Source: Sthenelais limicola
Taxonomy: Eukaryota > Annelida > Polychaeta > Phyllodocida > Sigalionidae
DNA: 64,000 nucleotides
Reading direction: 5' to 3'
Assembly (NCBI GenBank): GCA_942159475.1
Contig: OW804094.1
Coordinates: 53,936,966-54,000,965 of the forward strand
The stretch's first letter is position 1, and each line of letters opens with the position of its first letter. Of this stretch, positions 1 to 12,800 are shown in pieces. Under the pieces are notes generated by a model. That model was not told the DNA's origin and made no database searches. It saw nothing but the letters and a program-made list of their open reading frames with translations. The position numbers and the translations under genes are program-made.

Positions 1-1245
1 TCTTGAAGGCTTTGGATGCTAGTTTATCGTTTATGTCCGGAAATTACGTACGTGTACTCAGAATAGTTCGTCATATGGAACCGATTTTCCTGTGTGCTAT
101 CCATTCCCATATTGGAAAAATTCAGAGGTAGGATTAACTCTCTTTACACATACATCTTTTAGGACATATTTATCATTCATCATCCGAGTGTACATTTTAT
201 CATGCTACAAGTCTGTCCTCCTGTCCTCCTACAAAGGAATAGGTAAACGACTATGTTCAGGTTTTCTATATTTACTGTCAGTTATTGTTTTTGACTTTTA
301 GCTTTGCCTTGGTAGTCATGAGTGCAGGATACCACAGCAAGAGTCTTCGTTTCAACTGGTTTGACTTAATCAAGGTTTTGGCTTTCGACGATATTAATGA
401 AGCAAAGTTGGTCTGCAAAGTCAGAAGTCTTGATGTCAACGACAGCGGTGTTGTATTCAACAATTCGGCATTTACAGATGTGGAGAAGGTCTGTTATTTT
501 GTTTAATACATACAACTATGTAACATCTTACCGTTATACTCTTAAATTTTCGATTAGCTCGATATCTATCTTTTGCCAACATGAATCAATATATGGGTCA
601 GATCTTCAGAAAATGTACAATTGGCAGATCAACACGTTTAGTAAATTCTGCTAAATCACATTGGAAAATGGTCAATACTTGGTATATCTGAGTATATTTG
701 ATATTGGCTAGTACCTTATGACGTTACACTTATCTCCGTCAATCAAAACTCACCAAAAATAAGCGCCTTCGGTAGTGGACGTATCAGCACATGTGTGATA
801 CGTCTAAATGTATCATATAGACAGATATCAATCATTTCTATATGATAACACCCAAACTTGTGATATAATACCATGATTCAAACAATGTGTTTGGTTTCCT
901 TGAACTGTATTTTGAACCTCATTTCTGTCTTAAATTTGGGTTATTTGTGATGATTGGTGAAGGCGAATTGTACATTTTCTGGCTAATTCACCCATATATG
1001 TTAGTTATAACAAAATATGTTTAGAACCTCAAATAATTCTTATTCACTCGAATAAAAAATTTCGAGAATCCATGCCATTATAGTATTTGGAAATTATAAT
1101 ACATGTAACCTATTCTGTTTCTGCTAATGTTAGACTAATTTTGTTGTCATTACAGGTTTCCATAAAACCTTGTGCATTCATAGAATCATCCCTACGTCAT
1201 GTTCATCTCTCTTCGTTGATACTTGGCGATGCTAGTGAGAAATAG
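1..1245 (+). CDS. SAC3D1: SAC3/GANP domain-containing protein, 3' end (SAC3D1-like)
   Basis: Three exons join in frame: 1-127 (ends phase 2 at AG|gtagga), 302-488 (acceptor gacttttag, donor AAG|gtctgt, ends phase 0) and 1156-1245 (acceptor cattacag, stop TAG at 1243-1245). The joined piece is about 135 residues. It reads like the C-terminal half of a SAC3 helical domain: a 'SGNYVRVLRIVRH' helix, then 'LRFNWFDLIKVLAFDD', a 'VVFNNSAF' strand and a terminal 'KPCAFIESSLRH' segment resembling the end of small SAC3D1 proteins. SAC3-family proteins are scaffold subunits of mRNA-export/TREX-2-like complexes; SAC3D1 (SHD1) has been linked to centrosomes and mitosis. The short C-terminus favours SAC3D1 over full-length GANP or LENG8. 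The 5' part lies outside the window. Seen: frame and splice sites. Known: family role. Inferred: orthology. Confidence 0.68.
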
Positions 1246-3095
1246 CCCTAGGTATCTCATTGATTATATTTTAATGTTATTTCACCTATGTTCAAATTAG
1301 TTTATCAATACAGCTAGAATTTATACTTTTTAATTGCACAAGGGCAGTTAAATGTGTTTTTGTAGAAGTTGGTCATAGGAATTGCTACATTGGCATAGAT
1401 TTTAGTCGTCACTTCGTATTACTGCGTCATCGCCCTGACCTGAAACTAGCCCAATATAAGCGAATGTTATAAATAATAGCGTAGTGGATGGGTGTATATA
1501 TGGACCGATTCAGTGATCACTGGTGGTTATAAATAGTAAATTGTTCTGACTACCATTGGTGTTTATAATTATCGAAGCGTCAAATGCTTATTAAGTCAAG
1601 TTGTATGTCATATTTCATTTCACTTTAAGGAAGGGGATATCTAGGAAATGTACAAGTATAATGTATATGTACAGTATAGGGACAGTTGCATTGTATACTC
1701 TCCCTCTGTATATATCTCCCTGGTTCCATGAAATTTCGAATAGCTCCTCACTTAATAAGTACAAACTTTGGGATAGACTCATTTAGTCATGAATTTAGAC
1801 ATCAATACATTATGTATACAACTATATATTATTATGTACATACGATATGTATGTATGTGTGTGTACAGTGTGTGTGTATGCATGCATGTATGTATACGTA
1901 TATGGGTGTATGAATGTGGTGTAATTATTTCAGTATTTTAGTTTTGTGTATGTGCCTAGATGTGTATGAATGTAGCCCATTGCAATTTTATATGACGTTA
2001 GTCATAGCCATGCATCCTGTTATCAAATAAGTGCTCTTAGTTATCATCAAATTATTTTAGTAAATGTATGTGGAAATTTCGTATATTGTCCAAGTTCATG
2101 TTTAATATAGTGGGAAAGGAGCTCTTATCACCAAGGAACTTCTCACATTTTACCATAGGCAAGCTGATTTTCTTTTATATTGGTAAGCATGCTCCTTTCT
2201 CAGTATTCGCATCTGTAAATACCCATTTAGAACCGTAAAATATTTACGTTGTGGTTTTAACAGTTTAATAGCTATGAAATGGATGTTTAAAATGATTTCA
2301 AAATGTTCCCATGAGACATTTAGGACAGAATACTGTTCTAGGGTGGATCGAGTATGATTTTATTAATACCCTATAAGTTTAACATATCCATCATAGTATT
2401 CCTGTCGGCGACAATTTGTATCTTTATTTCATAGATATCTTTGTAAATGGGCTGGTCCCATGACACGTATAGCATCGTGCAATATCATTAGTAAGGTTCA
2501 ACTTGCCTTTAAAATAAGCCATCATCATGTTTTACTTATACGGTAGAACCTTATTAAATATTGTGATGATGACAATCAAATCGTATGGGACATCAACAAT
2601 GACTGAGGTTTTGACCCTGCAGGTTCACTGTCTTAAATTTTGTTGTTTTACTTTTTGTACTTACATTATTGTAAATTCATTGCAAATAAAGAATAAGCAA
2701 TGTATTAAACTGGAAACAGTTACACGTCCCCGCTTTGTTTCTTCATTACTCTTCATTACTCTTAATGAGAACTCCATCCCCTCTGTCTGGCGTGGACGGG
2801 AAGCCTTCCTATAAAAGGCCTACCGCACTGTAAATTGTTCTGACTACCATTGGCAGCCAAGGGCAGAAAGAGGATACCATTTTTTAAAAATAAATTTTAT
2901 TGGTCAAAGTTTTGCATCATCTGCAATAATTCTCATTTGCCAATCTGAAAAATCTAGTTCTTACTACACATACGTACTTTTATCGTTTATAATTCATCAC
3001 GATACTATACATCTGTACAATAAACCTCAATTCCACAATACCATCTTTACAACGACTATAACAACACAAAGCTGAGACTATTTTTGTAATCGGTC
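1246..3095. other. 3' UTR and intergenic stretch, no gene seen
   Basis: No coding signal was found after the SAC3 stop. An AATAAA at 2685-2690 could be its poly(A) signal, which would give a 3' UTR of about 1.4 kb. A TG/TATG microsatellite lies at about 1847-1912. A 24-bp exact direct repeat occurs at 1536-1559 and 2830-2853. Confidence 0.5.
1847..1912. repeat. TG/TATG microsatellite
   Basis: Imperfect alternation of tg, tatg and catg units over about 65 bp. Simple sequence with no coding signal. Confidence 0.7.
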
Positions 3096-3132
3096 AAACC
3101 CCCCCCCCTCCCCCCCCCCCCACACACACTCA
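3096..3132. repeat. Poly-C tract followed by (CA)n
   Basis: A run of C with one T interruption passes into a CACACACA block. It abuts the left arm of an inverted repeat whose right arm lies at about 6088-6122. Confidence 0.75.
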
Positions 3133-3406
3133 TACACAGGGGTCAAAAGTGTACTCTTTTTTTGTTCCCAATTTTAGGAAGAAAGGGGTCATTTTTCACT
3201 CACTCGAGATCAGAAATAAAGGTAGGCCTACCAATTTGCAACTGAACTGCGCGAAATGCTGAAAAAGGGGGTATTTTTGCAAGTGGTAGGCAAGGGTAAA
3301 ATGCCTTGAAAATTCGCGGAAAGGGGATTACTTTTCAATGGCAGGAACAAACAAGTTATAAGTTTATTAAGTTAATCAATGATTTAATCAACTATTTTTC
3401 TGTTTA

Positions 3407-3592
3407 ACTTTATAATCAGTTTAACTTAATGTATATATTCTGCGTTTCCGTAGGAAAGGAATTCTCTGTTTCAATTATTTGTGCGCAAATTAATCAACTC
3501 CTTTTTATTTAACTTTATAATAAGTTTAACTTAATGTATATATATTCTGCGTTTCCAAAGGAAACAAATTCTCCGTATCAACTATTTGTGTC
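3407..3592. repeat. Diverged tandem duplication (about 85-bp unit)
   Basis: The block at about 3407-3480 (taactttataatcagtttaa through ctatttgtg-like sequence) recurs at about 3508-3592 with scattered substitutions. It lies inside the 3.3-6.1 kb repeat. Confidence 0.6.
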
Positions 3593-5483
3593 AAGTCATA
3601 GTTTCAGAACTTTAATTTTTGCTCAACTGAAAATGCATAATATTTAATTACAAGTGCTTATATTTAATTATATGTGTAAATTTTGTGATAATAATATTAT
3701 ATGGTTTTATTGTCCCAGATATATTTAAACGTACGCAGTGCTCCCACCTGCGGGAATGCAATAAACATATTTATAAAAAAACATGCCACTAGATATATTT
3801 AAACGTACTGTTAATATGGTTTGTGGTGAATTGAACATGTTAAATATGGCATGTTTAGAGTTAAGGAAATGGGTTAATGTATGCAGACTACAGAAGGCAC
3901 ACACATGCATGGGTGTCCTCTCTAAATGGGTGTCCTCTCTAAAGCTATACAGTGGCCTTCATGGATTTACTGCAGTGAAGGTAGCAAGTTGTCAATCAAA
4001 CAAGGAAGGTTTTAAGTTTATAGGTTGAGAACATTTATTTTTGATTAATCGACTAAAGTCTTCAGTAAAACTGAAGCAAAACGTTGGGCAGGAGAGGAGT
4101 TTAAAGGTTTATCGTTTAACGATTATTTTTAACAGTGGGCGATAATATGGTATTTAGAGGTCTGCCGAGTGTGGCAATGTGTATAAGGCTTAGAATTAAC
4201 CATCGCAAGGACATATCCAATGAAATAAAGCATACCTCCAGTAAAAATCAGCAAATTTCTCACGATTCCAACCATATTTGTTCATTTATTAACATGACAG
4301 AATTACGCACCTGCGGCCGCTTGTTGGATACAAAAGAAAGTTTTAACTCGAGCCATTGAATCACACTTGTAGTTCCAACCTTGCGTACAGTTCTATCTAA
4401 TGAATGTATCGGTGTAATGATATGACTGTTAATAACATTTCTATCACATTTTCATATAAGCCTATGGATGTATTTATGGATAGATTCAGAACCGAAACCT
4501 TTAAGTTGAACAAATAATTTCTGGTAAAGGGATTTTAAGATTATCATCATGATCGATTTTATGCTTGAAATAAGTGAGTGGCATATTTGAATACCTAAAG
4601 CATTGCAGAACATTAGCTGAGTGATATATGATTATAACATAATATAAATATGCATAACATAATATAAATATATGAAGTTGCCCAACCTGAGCCTAAGGCT
4701 TTGGCTTGTCTAGCCTATTATTACGTAATGAACATGGCATAACAAACCTACAGGGTTCCAATATAATACTTTAAATTCTGTCATTTAACTACAAATAACT
4801 ACTTTACACAATATTGTAAGAAGTAGAAAATGTACTAAATTCAAAACATTTAAGCTTTTAATGGGGGGTCGTCATCGTGGAATGAACTAGCCAAACATAC
4901 TAGTGGGAGGAGATAACTGCAGGCCTATAAATGTAATTAAACAACTAGTGTACAAGGATGAATTCCTTAAAGTTTTCGCCTAAAACGCCGACTGGAACTG
5001 GAAAACATAATTTACTTCCCATTTCAATTCAATTCCAGCTTTTGTAATTATAAAAATCCGCAGAAATCCAGTAGTTATTCTCTGTGTACATGTGTAGTCC
5101 CATAGCAGTACACACTGTAGGGACCACTGAGTGACCCTTGTTTGTGGGACTGTTTGGGTCCGGGCGTTGGAACGCACACGTGGCGGTCATCTGTTTATGG
5201 TTTGGAGGTATCCAGTTTGAGATCAGTGTTTGAACTGATTCTGTTGATTGTATTTATTCTATTGATAAGGTATTGTATTGATTTGGAATCATCATGAATA
5301 TTGGATGTATTTGTTATATGCATTATAGACACTTATTTTACTTCCCTGTGGGAGAGAAAAAAAAAGAAGGTGATGTAATGTAATGCAATTTAACTATACT
5401 GATAGTGCGTTTTTTCATGTAAGTGTTAAATCTCTATTGGCCTTAAATGAAAAAAAAACAAAAAAAAACATAGCTAACACCCG

Positions 5484-5579
5484 GCTAACACGAGGATAGC
5501 GCGGGTGTTAGCCAGCACCCGGTGTGTTAGTTAACACCCAGGGTGTTAGTGCTAACACCCGCGCTATCCTCGTGTTAGC
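5484..5579. repeat. Perfect 29-bp inverted repeat (hairpin)
   Basis: The left arm 5484-5512 is exactly reverse-complementary to the right arm 5551-5579. The 38-nt loop is itself built of gtgttag/ctaacac words. The stem is CpG-containing and GC-richer than its AT-rich surroundings, and it is preceded by A-rich sequence. It may be a foldback transposon end or a secondary-structure element. No coding signal. Confidence 0.85.
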
Positions 5580-6434
5580 GTGTTAACACTCCACTAACCG
5601 GTGTGTTAGCTTTATGGACACGAATTAAACACTGGAATTAACACTTTTTTTATGAACGCCAGCCCTGGTTCTCCTCTACCACAGGTTCTCCTACCATCAC
5701 CACACCACCACCACACCAGCATGTCATAGTCCTCACCAATAGTGGCTCAGTTTGACCAATAGGGGAGAGAATGAGATTTGATTGAGATTTGATTGACAGG
5801 TAGGTGGAAGAGGTGGTGGGAGGGGTGTCAGGGAAGGTAGCAAGTTGTCAATCAAACAGTCCTTGTATAGGTGCAAGGTTAGGAGTGGTTGTGTGAATTA
5901 GATATCAGAGATGGGCATCGAGATATCCTCCCAGATAAGTGTCCACACTCCTCAACACCAACACCTGACACAACACCAAAATCTATAGCATCAACTTGCT
6001 ATTCAGGATGATTGACAGAATTATGGTACCCGATTCATTAACATTCACAGTTTTTATTTTCAATAAAAAACGGAGAATGTAAAAAGCGTGCACTTTTGAC
6101 CCCTGAGTGTGTTTATGTGTCGGGGGGGGGGGGGGGGGTCCTAACTCGGCATGACATAAGGTAAGATGTGATGTCTCTCACTACAAATTCACAAAAATGA
6201 ATCATAGATTATTGGACTGATATATTCATATCTGGGATATAATATAGGCCTATATATATGTTATACCATATGACAAGTATGTGACATCTACGTTTGAAGT
6301 TGGATAGAATAATACTTACAAAAATTATGAATTCTTTGGAGGTACGTTCTTGAGCTAAAGTGACATCATACAAGACCATAGCTATTCCAGGACACTAACA
6401 CAAAGAGATATATAAAATGAAATATTGTTAGCCA

Positions 6435-6820
6435 CTAGTAAACTTCTAATGTCTTTTCCTCTGTTGCAGCCATCTGTGCTTTGTATGAATCTTTATAATC
6501 AGCATACCATGCCTGCATTTTAGGAGTTTGCTTGGGCATGTCACTTTCAGGGTTGACTGGGAGGTTCTCCTCCTTTCTTTTTAGCCGTTTCTGACATACC
6601 ACAATGGCAATGATAATTGCGATGATGAATACGCCACCTATAGTGGTAGTTAGCACAATTGTCGAGGTATTATCTTGGTCACTGCTTTCTTCGATTGTCG
6701 CTAGTCGGCGTAAACAATCATCACCATAGTATGAAGGGCGACAGGTGCATTTGTAATGTTTTCCCAGCGGAGCACACTCCCCTCCATTTGAACATGGGTT
6801 TGGATAACACGGGTCCTTTA
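6435..6820 (-). CDS. Exon 18: EGF 3, transmembrane segment, cytoplasmic tail
   Basis: Acceptor attattctag; the exon runs to the stop TAA at 6437-6435. EGF 3 has six cysteines (DPCYPNPCSNGGECAP, CTCRPSYYGDDC). A Ser/Thr/Asp stalk follows, then TIVLTTTIGGVFIIAIIIAI as TM and a QKRLKRKEE stop-transfer charge cluster. The tail of about 50 residues has several tyrosines and ends LEVY. An ATG at 6881 would extend the frame upstream, but those codons are intronic. Confidence 0.85.
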
Positions 6821-9800
6821 CTAGAATAATGATCAAAAGGCGAATTAGTAGGCTTATAATTGCAAATTTGATATTGCACATCTATAGCAGGGGATCGTAA
6901 GTGCAATACAGATGTCGACATCAAGGGTAGGGAAAAAGAGTTCAATAATACAGTTAGATCGGCCATATAACAGATTACAGATATCACAATCGCAACCGTA
7001 TACGCTATCAATGGTATTTTTAATTTAATTGGTAATAATAATGGGCATTTGCAGGAAAAGAACAGGTGCAAGTTATTCTTATAGTGAATCAAAAATATGA
7101 AATATATATCTTAGTAATACTATTTATGTTATAGGGAGACAGAAGACTGATTGGATGACAAACCATCTTCTATATATAGCACAATATGTACGTACGTTCA
7201 CATTGTAGACCTGTATAACCTTTTGAGCAGCGGCAGTAAAAATAATCTCTCCCAATATTTGTTGGCACATCCACACATTCAGCAGCGTTTTTGCACGCAT
7301 TTTCGTCAGCGCAACTCCCCAAAGGTAGAGCTATAAATGAATGACTTATTCAAGTGGGTGTCACGAAGTCTTTCTTGGGGCAAATAACAGGATTGGGTCG
7401 TAATGTTGGAAGTGATATAAATGCATCCAATAGAGCAATGGATATGTATGGGTCCAACTGGGAGCACAGTAAGCAGTATATGGAAATAACAGTTTGTGTA
7501 TCGGATTCGCCAGGGAAGGTTATACAGTCTGTTGAAGGAGTAACGGATATTTTATAATTCTCATTATTCAAAATCCACTAAGATCCTTGATGTTAGAAAA
7601 GGGAAATTTCAAATATCTGCAGTCTTCATTATTATTATGAAATCTTAAGCTTACATGTTTCACAGCTCACTCCTACATATCCTTGGTAGCAACGACATTC
7701 TTTGGCCCCGTTTCTCACCGTGCAGTCACCAAACAAACAATTGCATTCGTTGGATGGCATTCCTAATGTCCAGAAGTGTGGAATTATTTACAGGAACGGG
7801 TAAAACCGGCCTTACATTAGAGCAAATGATAGAAAGTAGTTTATTCGATATAAAATTAAAACTATATTTATATGAAAAGTAGGAACAAGAAATATGAGAT
7901 TATAGTTGGAGGGTCCTATAATTGTAGAAGTAACACAACGGTGCTTTATTTCAAATTGCGTTGAAGCGTATATATATATACGTATATTTAAGAGCCACTC
8001 GCATAACAGTATGTTCGGGAGGCGATATAAATTTCATACGTTTTAAAAAAGAATTTGGTTGTCATGCCATCCTGTATGCTTTGACACAGAAATAGATTTT
8101 CTTCCAGGATGTGATTGTTACAGACCAATACGGGTTAGAGTACGCTATCACCGATCTATGTTAACATGGTAACCCACGTTGTGGACCCCGAATTGCAGAA
8201 CAGACACGTTTCCCCCTTTTTTAAATTAAATATCCTACCACATAATTTCTATCGAAATTTATTGTTAAAACTGATATACAACCAATATTTTACTAAAATT
8301 GTTGCCATGGTAACCATTTTCACTGGAAATTATATGGTAACTGTTCAGAATTTATAATCTACAAATAATAACCTTTGATTTAATTAATACCCAACTTTAT
8401 TACTAACAGTTGATGTCAAGTTTTGATGAATGAGTTTCAAAATTGCTCTAATTTGCATAAATTAATTATACAAATGCGGTGTTTGAGCCCAGCCCTAATT
8501 CGGACATGGGTTGAACATTCTAATGATAAATATGTAAATAATTACATAATACGATGTTTCACAAATTGTCCCAACGCCACAACGTGAGTGGTGACCTTTA
8601 CACTGCTCTTGAGTTATTAGCCATCATGAGTTTAGTCGCATTTAATTAATACAGGGCTGTTAATGAGTTTACTCACGCGTGAACGTAAATGAGCTATACC
8701 CAGGACCGCTGCTGTAAGGAGTTGCTGATGTTTTAAAGTTGATTTGCTGTCCATTTCCATTTATGTGGAGAGAAAGATAGATCTTGTTTCCATTTATTTT
8801 ATACCTCTGTAAGATAATAACATAATTATATTGAACCCATGGACAGCATAATGACAGTGTCTTATTCACGTCCGATGAAAAATCTATGGATAAAGCTATG
8901 GAAATTACTAAAGATTTTGGAGAAGGTACAGGTCTGAGATTGAATTTAAATAAGACCAAAGGAATCAAAATTAAAAAAGCACGGTCAAATTCAGCGCGCG
9001 GGGGGGGGGGGGGGGGGCAGAGGAATTAGTTGGGAAAATTCGATAACAATCTTGGGTATTTGTATTTTAATCCATACTAGAGAGACAAAGAAGCGTCCAC
9101 AAATTATGAAATGGCGTTGGCAAAAATGAGAGGTTATGTTGGCATATGGAGCTCAAGAAATATTTCTCTGAAGGGAAAAGCAGTGATAAATAATACCTTG
9201 ATACTTCCTATTGTGCAACATGTATTGGCTTGTGTTTAATTAGATAAAAATGTGATTAAAGAAATCAAATGTATTACTAAAACACTGATGTGGGGAAAGA
9301 GAATGGTTGAAATAAGCTGTAATATTCTGAAACAAAGCTATGAGAATGGTGGTTTGAACATGTGATGCATAGAAGAAATTATCCAGACTAATAGAATTAA
9401 ATGGATACAGAGAATGCTATATAATAATCAACCAAAATGGATAGGAATCTCAGAAGCTTTTCATCGGGAAAATATAAAGCATGTAATAACGAGCAAATGC
9501 ATGCCCCAGAAGTCATTGAGCGGTTTTTACACAGAGAAGTTTAGAATATGGAACGAAGTATATTATAGCAGAAAGCCAGAGTCAAGAATGGAGATTTTCT
9601 TAGAAAGGCTATGGAATAATCAATTTATCAAAAAAGATGGGAAATCCATCAGAAACTATGACTGGTTGGAAAGCGGGATAGAGATTATAGGCGACCTGTT
9701 GAACACAGATAAAAAAAATTATGTCTACTGAAGATTTAAACAGAAAATTTGACATTTATTGTGATGTAAGCGATAGGCTAAAAATTGTGCCTGCTATTCC

Positions 9801-12800
9801 TAGAGATTGGCTTCACTCTGTAGCTGCTGAGAAATATGTTGTACCAAAAATTAAAAATATTTTGTTCAAGGTAAACCAGAAGCTATTCAATGTTAAAGAT
9901 TTTAAAACAAAAAATGTATACAGCAAGCTGGCTAAACTATCCAAGCCTGAATATGAAAAGCTGGATAGCTGGAATGAAATATTAAGGGAAGAGAATTTTA
10001 TAGGGACTGAAGAAGCCTGGAAGAAAAAGTTTGTAATACCTTACAAATGTAATAAGATCACAAAATGGCAGTCGTAACAGTATAGAATTTTCCACAGAAC
10101 AATTGGATGCAACAGCTATTTAAATCGGATTACATTAAAAAAATCCAAGAGCTGTGATTATTGTGACGACGTATTTTTTTAATACATTGTGAGCTTCCGA
10201 ATGTCATCTGGCAAAGATTGGAAGAATGGGTCGGAAGAAGTAAAGTATTGTCTGGTTTTAATTTGAATGACTTGAATTGTACAGCTATTTTATTAGGTTA
10301 CAGTGGGGAGAGCCCTAAAAAAATGTGTAACTGGATTATCACTGCAGCCAAGGACAATGCCCCAGAGAATCTTCCATACGAATGAAGTAATTTTCAGGGC
10401 TTTTTTAAATGAAGTAAAGATGAATATCAGAGTGTTAACTAGAGTACAATAATATCGTACAAGGCCACGGGAATAAAACGAGCCCCTGGTATAACATGAT
10501 AAAAGAACTAGATGTTGACAAAAAGGGAAAACCCACACTTTGTTAATAGTTGCTAGGCGGCTTCTATATTGTTAAGAACAAAGCATGTATGCTACTGATC
10601 TATCGGTGTGAAGAGTAAGAAACTTTCAGAAAAAAAATTATCAAAAGATAAGGAACACAGCATACTTGTTGTTTAGAATTGTAAGAGCCTCGATGGGGGG
10701 ATATGCTGAATAAAACCTTTTTTTTTAAAAAAAAGTGTTCTATCTTTCTTTTCATGAATATTTCTTATTACAATCATCACATTGTTTTACATAGCACGTA
10801 TACTGGTAGTAGAAATAGGTTTTTTATTAGAAATAGTTATCTACAGTGGCTGGTGTCCACCTTTCCCTTCAATGCCTGATCAAAAAATGATTAAAGATTC
10901 CAAATAATATAGTTCCTTTGGCTCTGTGTATATGAAAGCTGCTCAGGCGAGCTTAGAAAAAAAGCTCAGATAGATTGTTCAGGTGATCTGAATCACTATC
11001 TGAGAGTTGATTTCGAAGAAAAACGCAGACTCACTGCAACATAATAATGTGTCCGCAAACGCTCACGATCATAATAAGACAGCAAGAGATAGTCCCCTTC
11101 CCCAGGCTGTGTTGATGCTACTGAACTACTCCTCCATGATGCCACACATGTCAAATCAACATAATAGGGCGTCTCTGTTGGCAAAAGGAAAATGCTATTA
11201 TTTCAACTAAAATGAATAATAAATGATATTGTTAATCATTGTGATATCATATTACTATTTTTTATGTAGCCTACATGGAATTAATTTCAAGAATTATAAT
11301 AATGGAGAATTTGGATTTCATCAATTTGTATAATAATATATAACTTTAGGTGATGTCATTTACAACAAAAAAATCCCATGCGGAATAAATTATTCAGGGA
11401 GATATGATGTTCCATCACGAAATGAATGTTTATGTATGCACGATAAACATGTCGATTGTTTACCAGGGATTCGTAAATTTTGCTTCGTATCATGTGTCAG
11501 CCTTATATTAGGCTTATCTCATTTGTCGCGTTTTCCTGTATGACAGTGGTAGATTTGTAATGTGTTCTTACCATAGCCGTTGTTTCCTACACAAGACCTA
11601 ATCCTCATATCTGAGCTACCAATTGTTGTTGTAGACTGGTTATTATTCTCACAATGCCTCTCCAAATTGTGATCGACAAAAGATGTCTGGTAGGTAGATA
11701 GTGGAAAGGGGCAGTCTGTTTTACCCTCTGCAATTTTCTCCGCTGTGTAATTCTGGTCTTTATGATACAAAGAAAATACAAGGAAATAACATCACTGACT
11801 TGTATGCATGTATGAAAGATCCACTTCGTCTCATAAGTAGTTCGTCTCATAAGTAGTTCGTCTCATAAGTAGAGAGATCAGATAAACATAAAGGACCGAC
11901 TTGATTGAGGCACCATACACACATACAAAAACACGGTGTTCTGCTTTTCAACATTGTCATTGAAATTGTTATGAGACCACATTACCGTGATGATGAGGCA
12001 TACTACTTTCCCTGGTTAAAGGCTAGTTCCTACTCACATGGGACTAGAAGAGTTGTAAATGCAGATTGTTGAAGCTCCTCAATGCACATGGGCAGTGTTG
12101 GGGATCGAACTCCTGCAAAGAGGTTGTATTATATGTTTCATGTCACACGCAACGTTGTTAGTTGTTGCTATAGAAAGAATTAGTTTGTTTATCATTTTCA
12201 ATATAATTATCCTGTGTGTCCTGGTGTAATTCAAGTATACGTGTTTTACTAACAACACTGTATTTATCTTGCTATGTATTGTGTATCAGGATACTATAGT
12301 GACACTCGCCCCTATTCAGACTTACTAGTGGACCCCGAATTGGTTTCAAAGGGCATCGATATTACACAGGGCTAGATTCTATACAAACGAACAATAGCTA
12401 TACGAACAATATAATAACTCCCAAGACTACACTTTTCTTAATATCAATAATTTTCATAATGCACAGATATGTATAGAGTAGTCATGACTAACTATCTTAT
12501 AAGTTGATTAATTCTTGGCAAATATTCTTTCTCACCAAGAATTATATGCTTGTATATAAGAACATCCTTGGTGACCTCAGTGAAGGAAAGGCATTCCGGA
12601 CCATTCATACGATAAGAATATCGTGGTGGAGCATAGTCTGCCTGATCACAAGACAGCATCCCTTTGGTAATGAATAAAATGATACATATTGTGAAACACA
12701 TTGGGAAATGTTTACAAAATTCCCCAGTATAGTTTTACTACGGTATATTTATGAGAAAAGGGTATAGCCCATGTGTACAACGTAGTTCTTCCAGGGGTGC

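Larger units (their letters stand above)
3121..6138. mobile_element. Composite repeat flanked by inverted arms next to poly-C/poly-G
   Basis: The left arm (about 3121-3155, containing caggggtcaaaagtg) matches the reverse complement of the right arm (about 6088-6122). Poly-C flanks the left side and poly-G the right. Inside, about 3349-6086 is a longer relative of a repeat present in opposite orientation at 29395-30250. Three shared blocks lie in the same order: 3349-3480, 3910-4000 and 5820-6086. No transposase frame is visible, so this looks like a non-autonomous or decayed element. The exact superfamily is unknown. Confidence 0.5.

Noticed and set aside
6821..6881. ATG at 6881 as the start of a small EGF-TM protein
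   Set aside because: A good acceptor at 6821 and phase-matched upstream EGF exons show this is the last exon of a larger gene.
9414..10077. Two ORFs as independent genes
   Set aside because: They are frame fragments of the decayed L1/Tx1-like retrotransposon.
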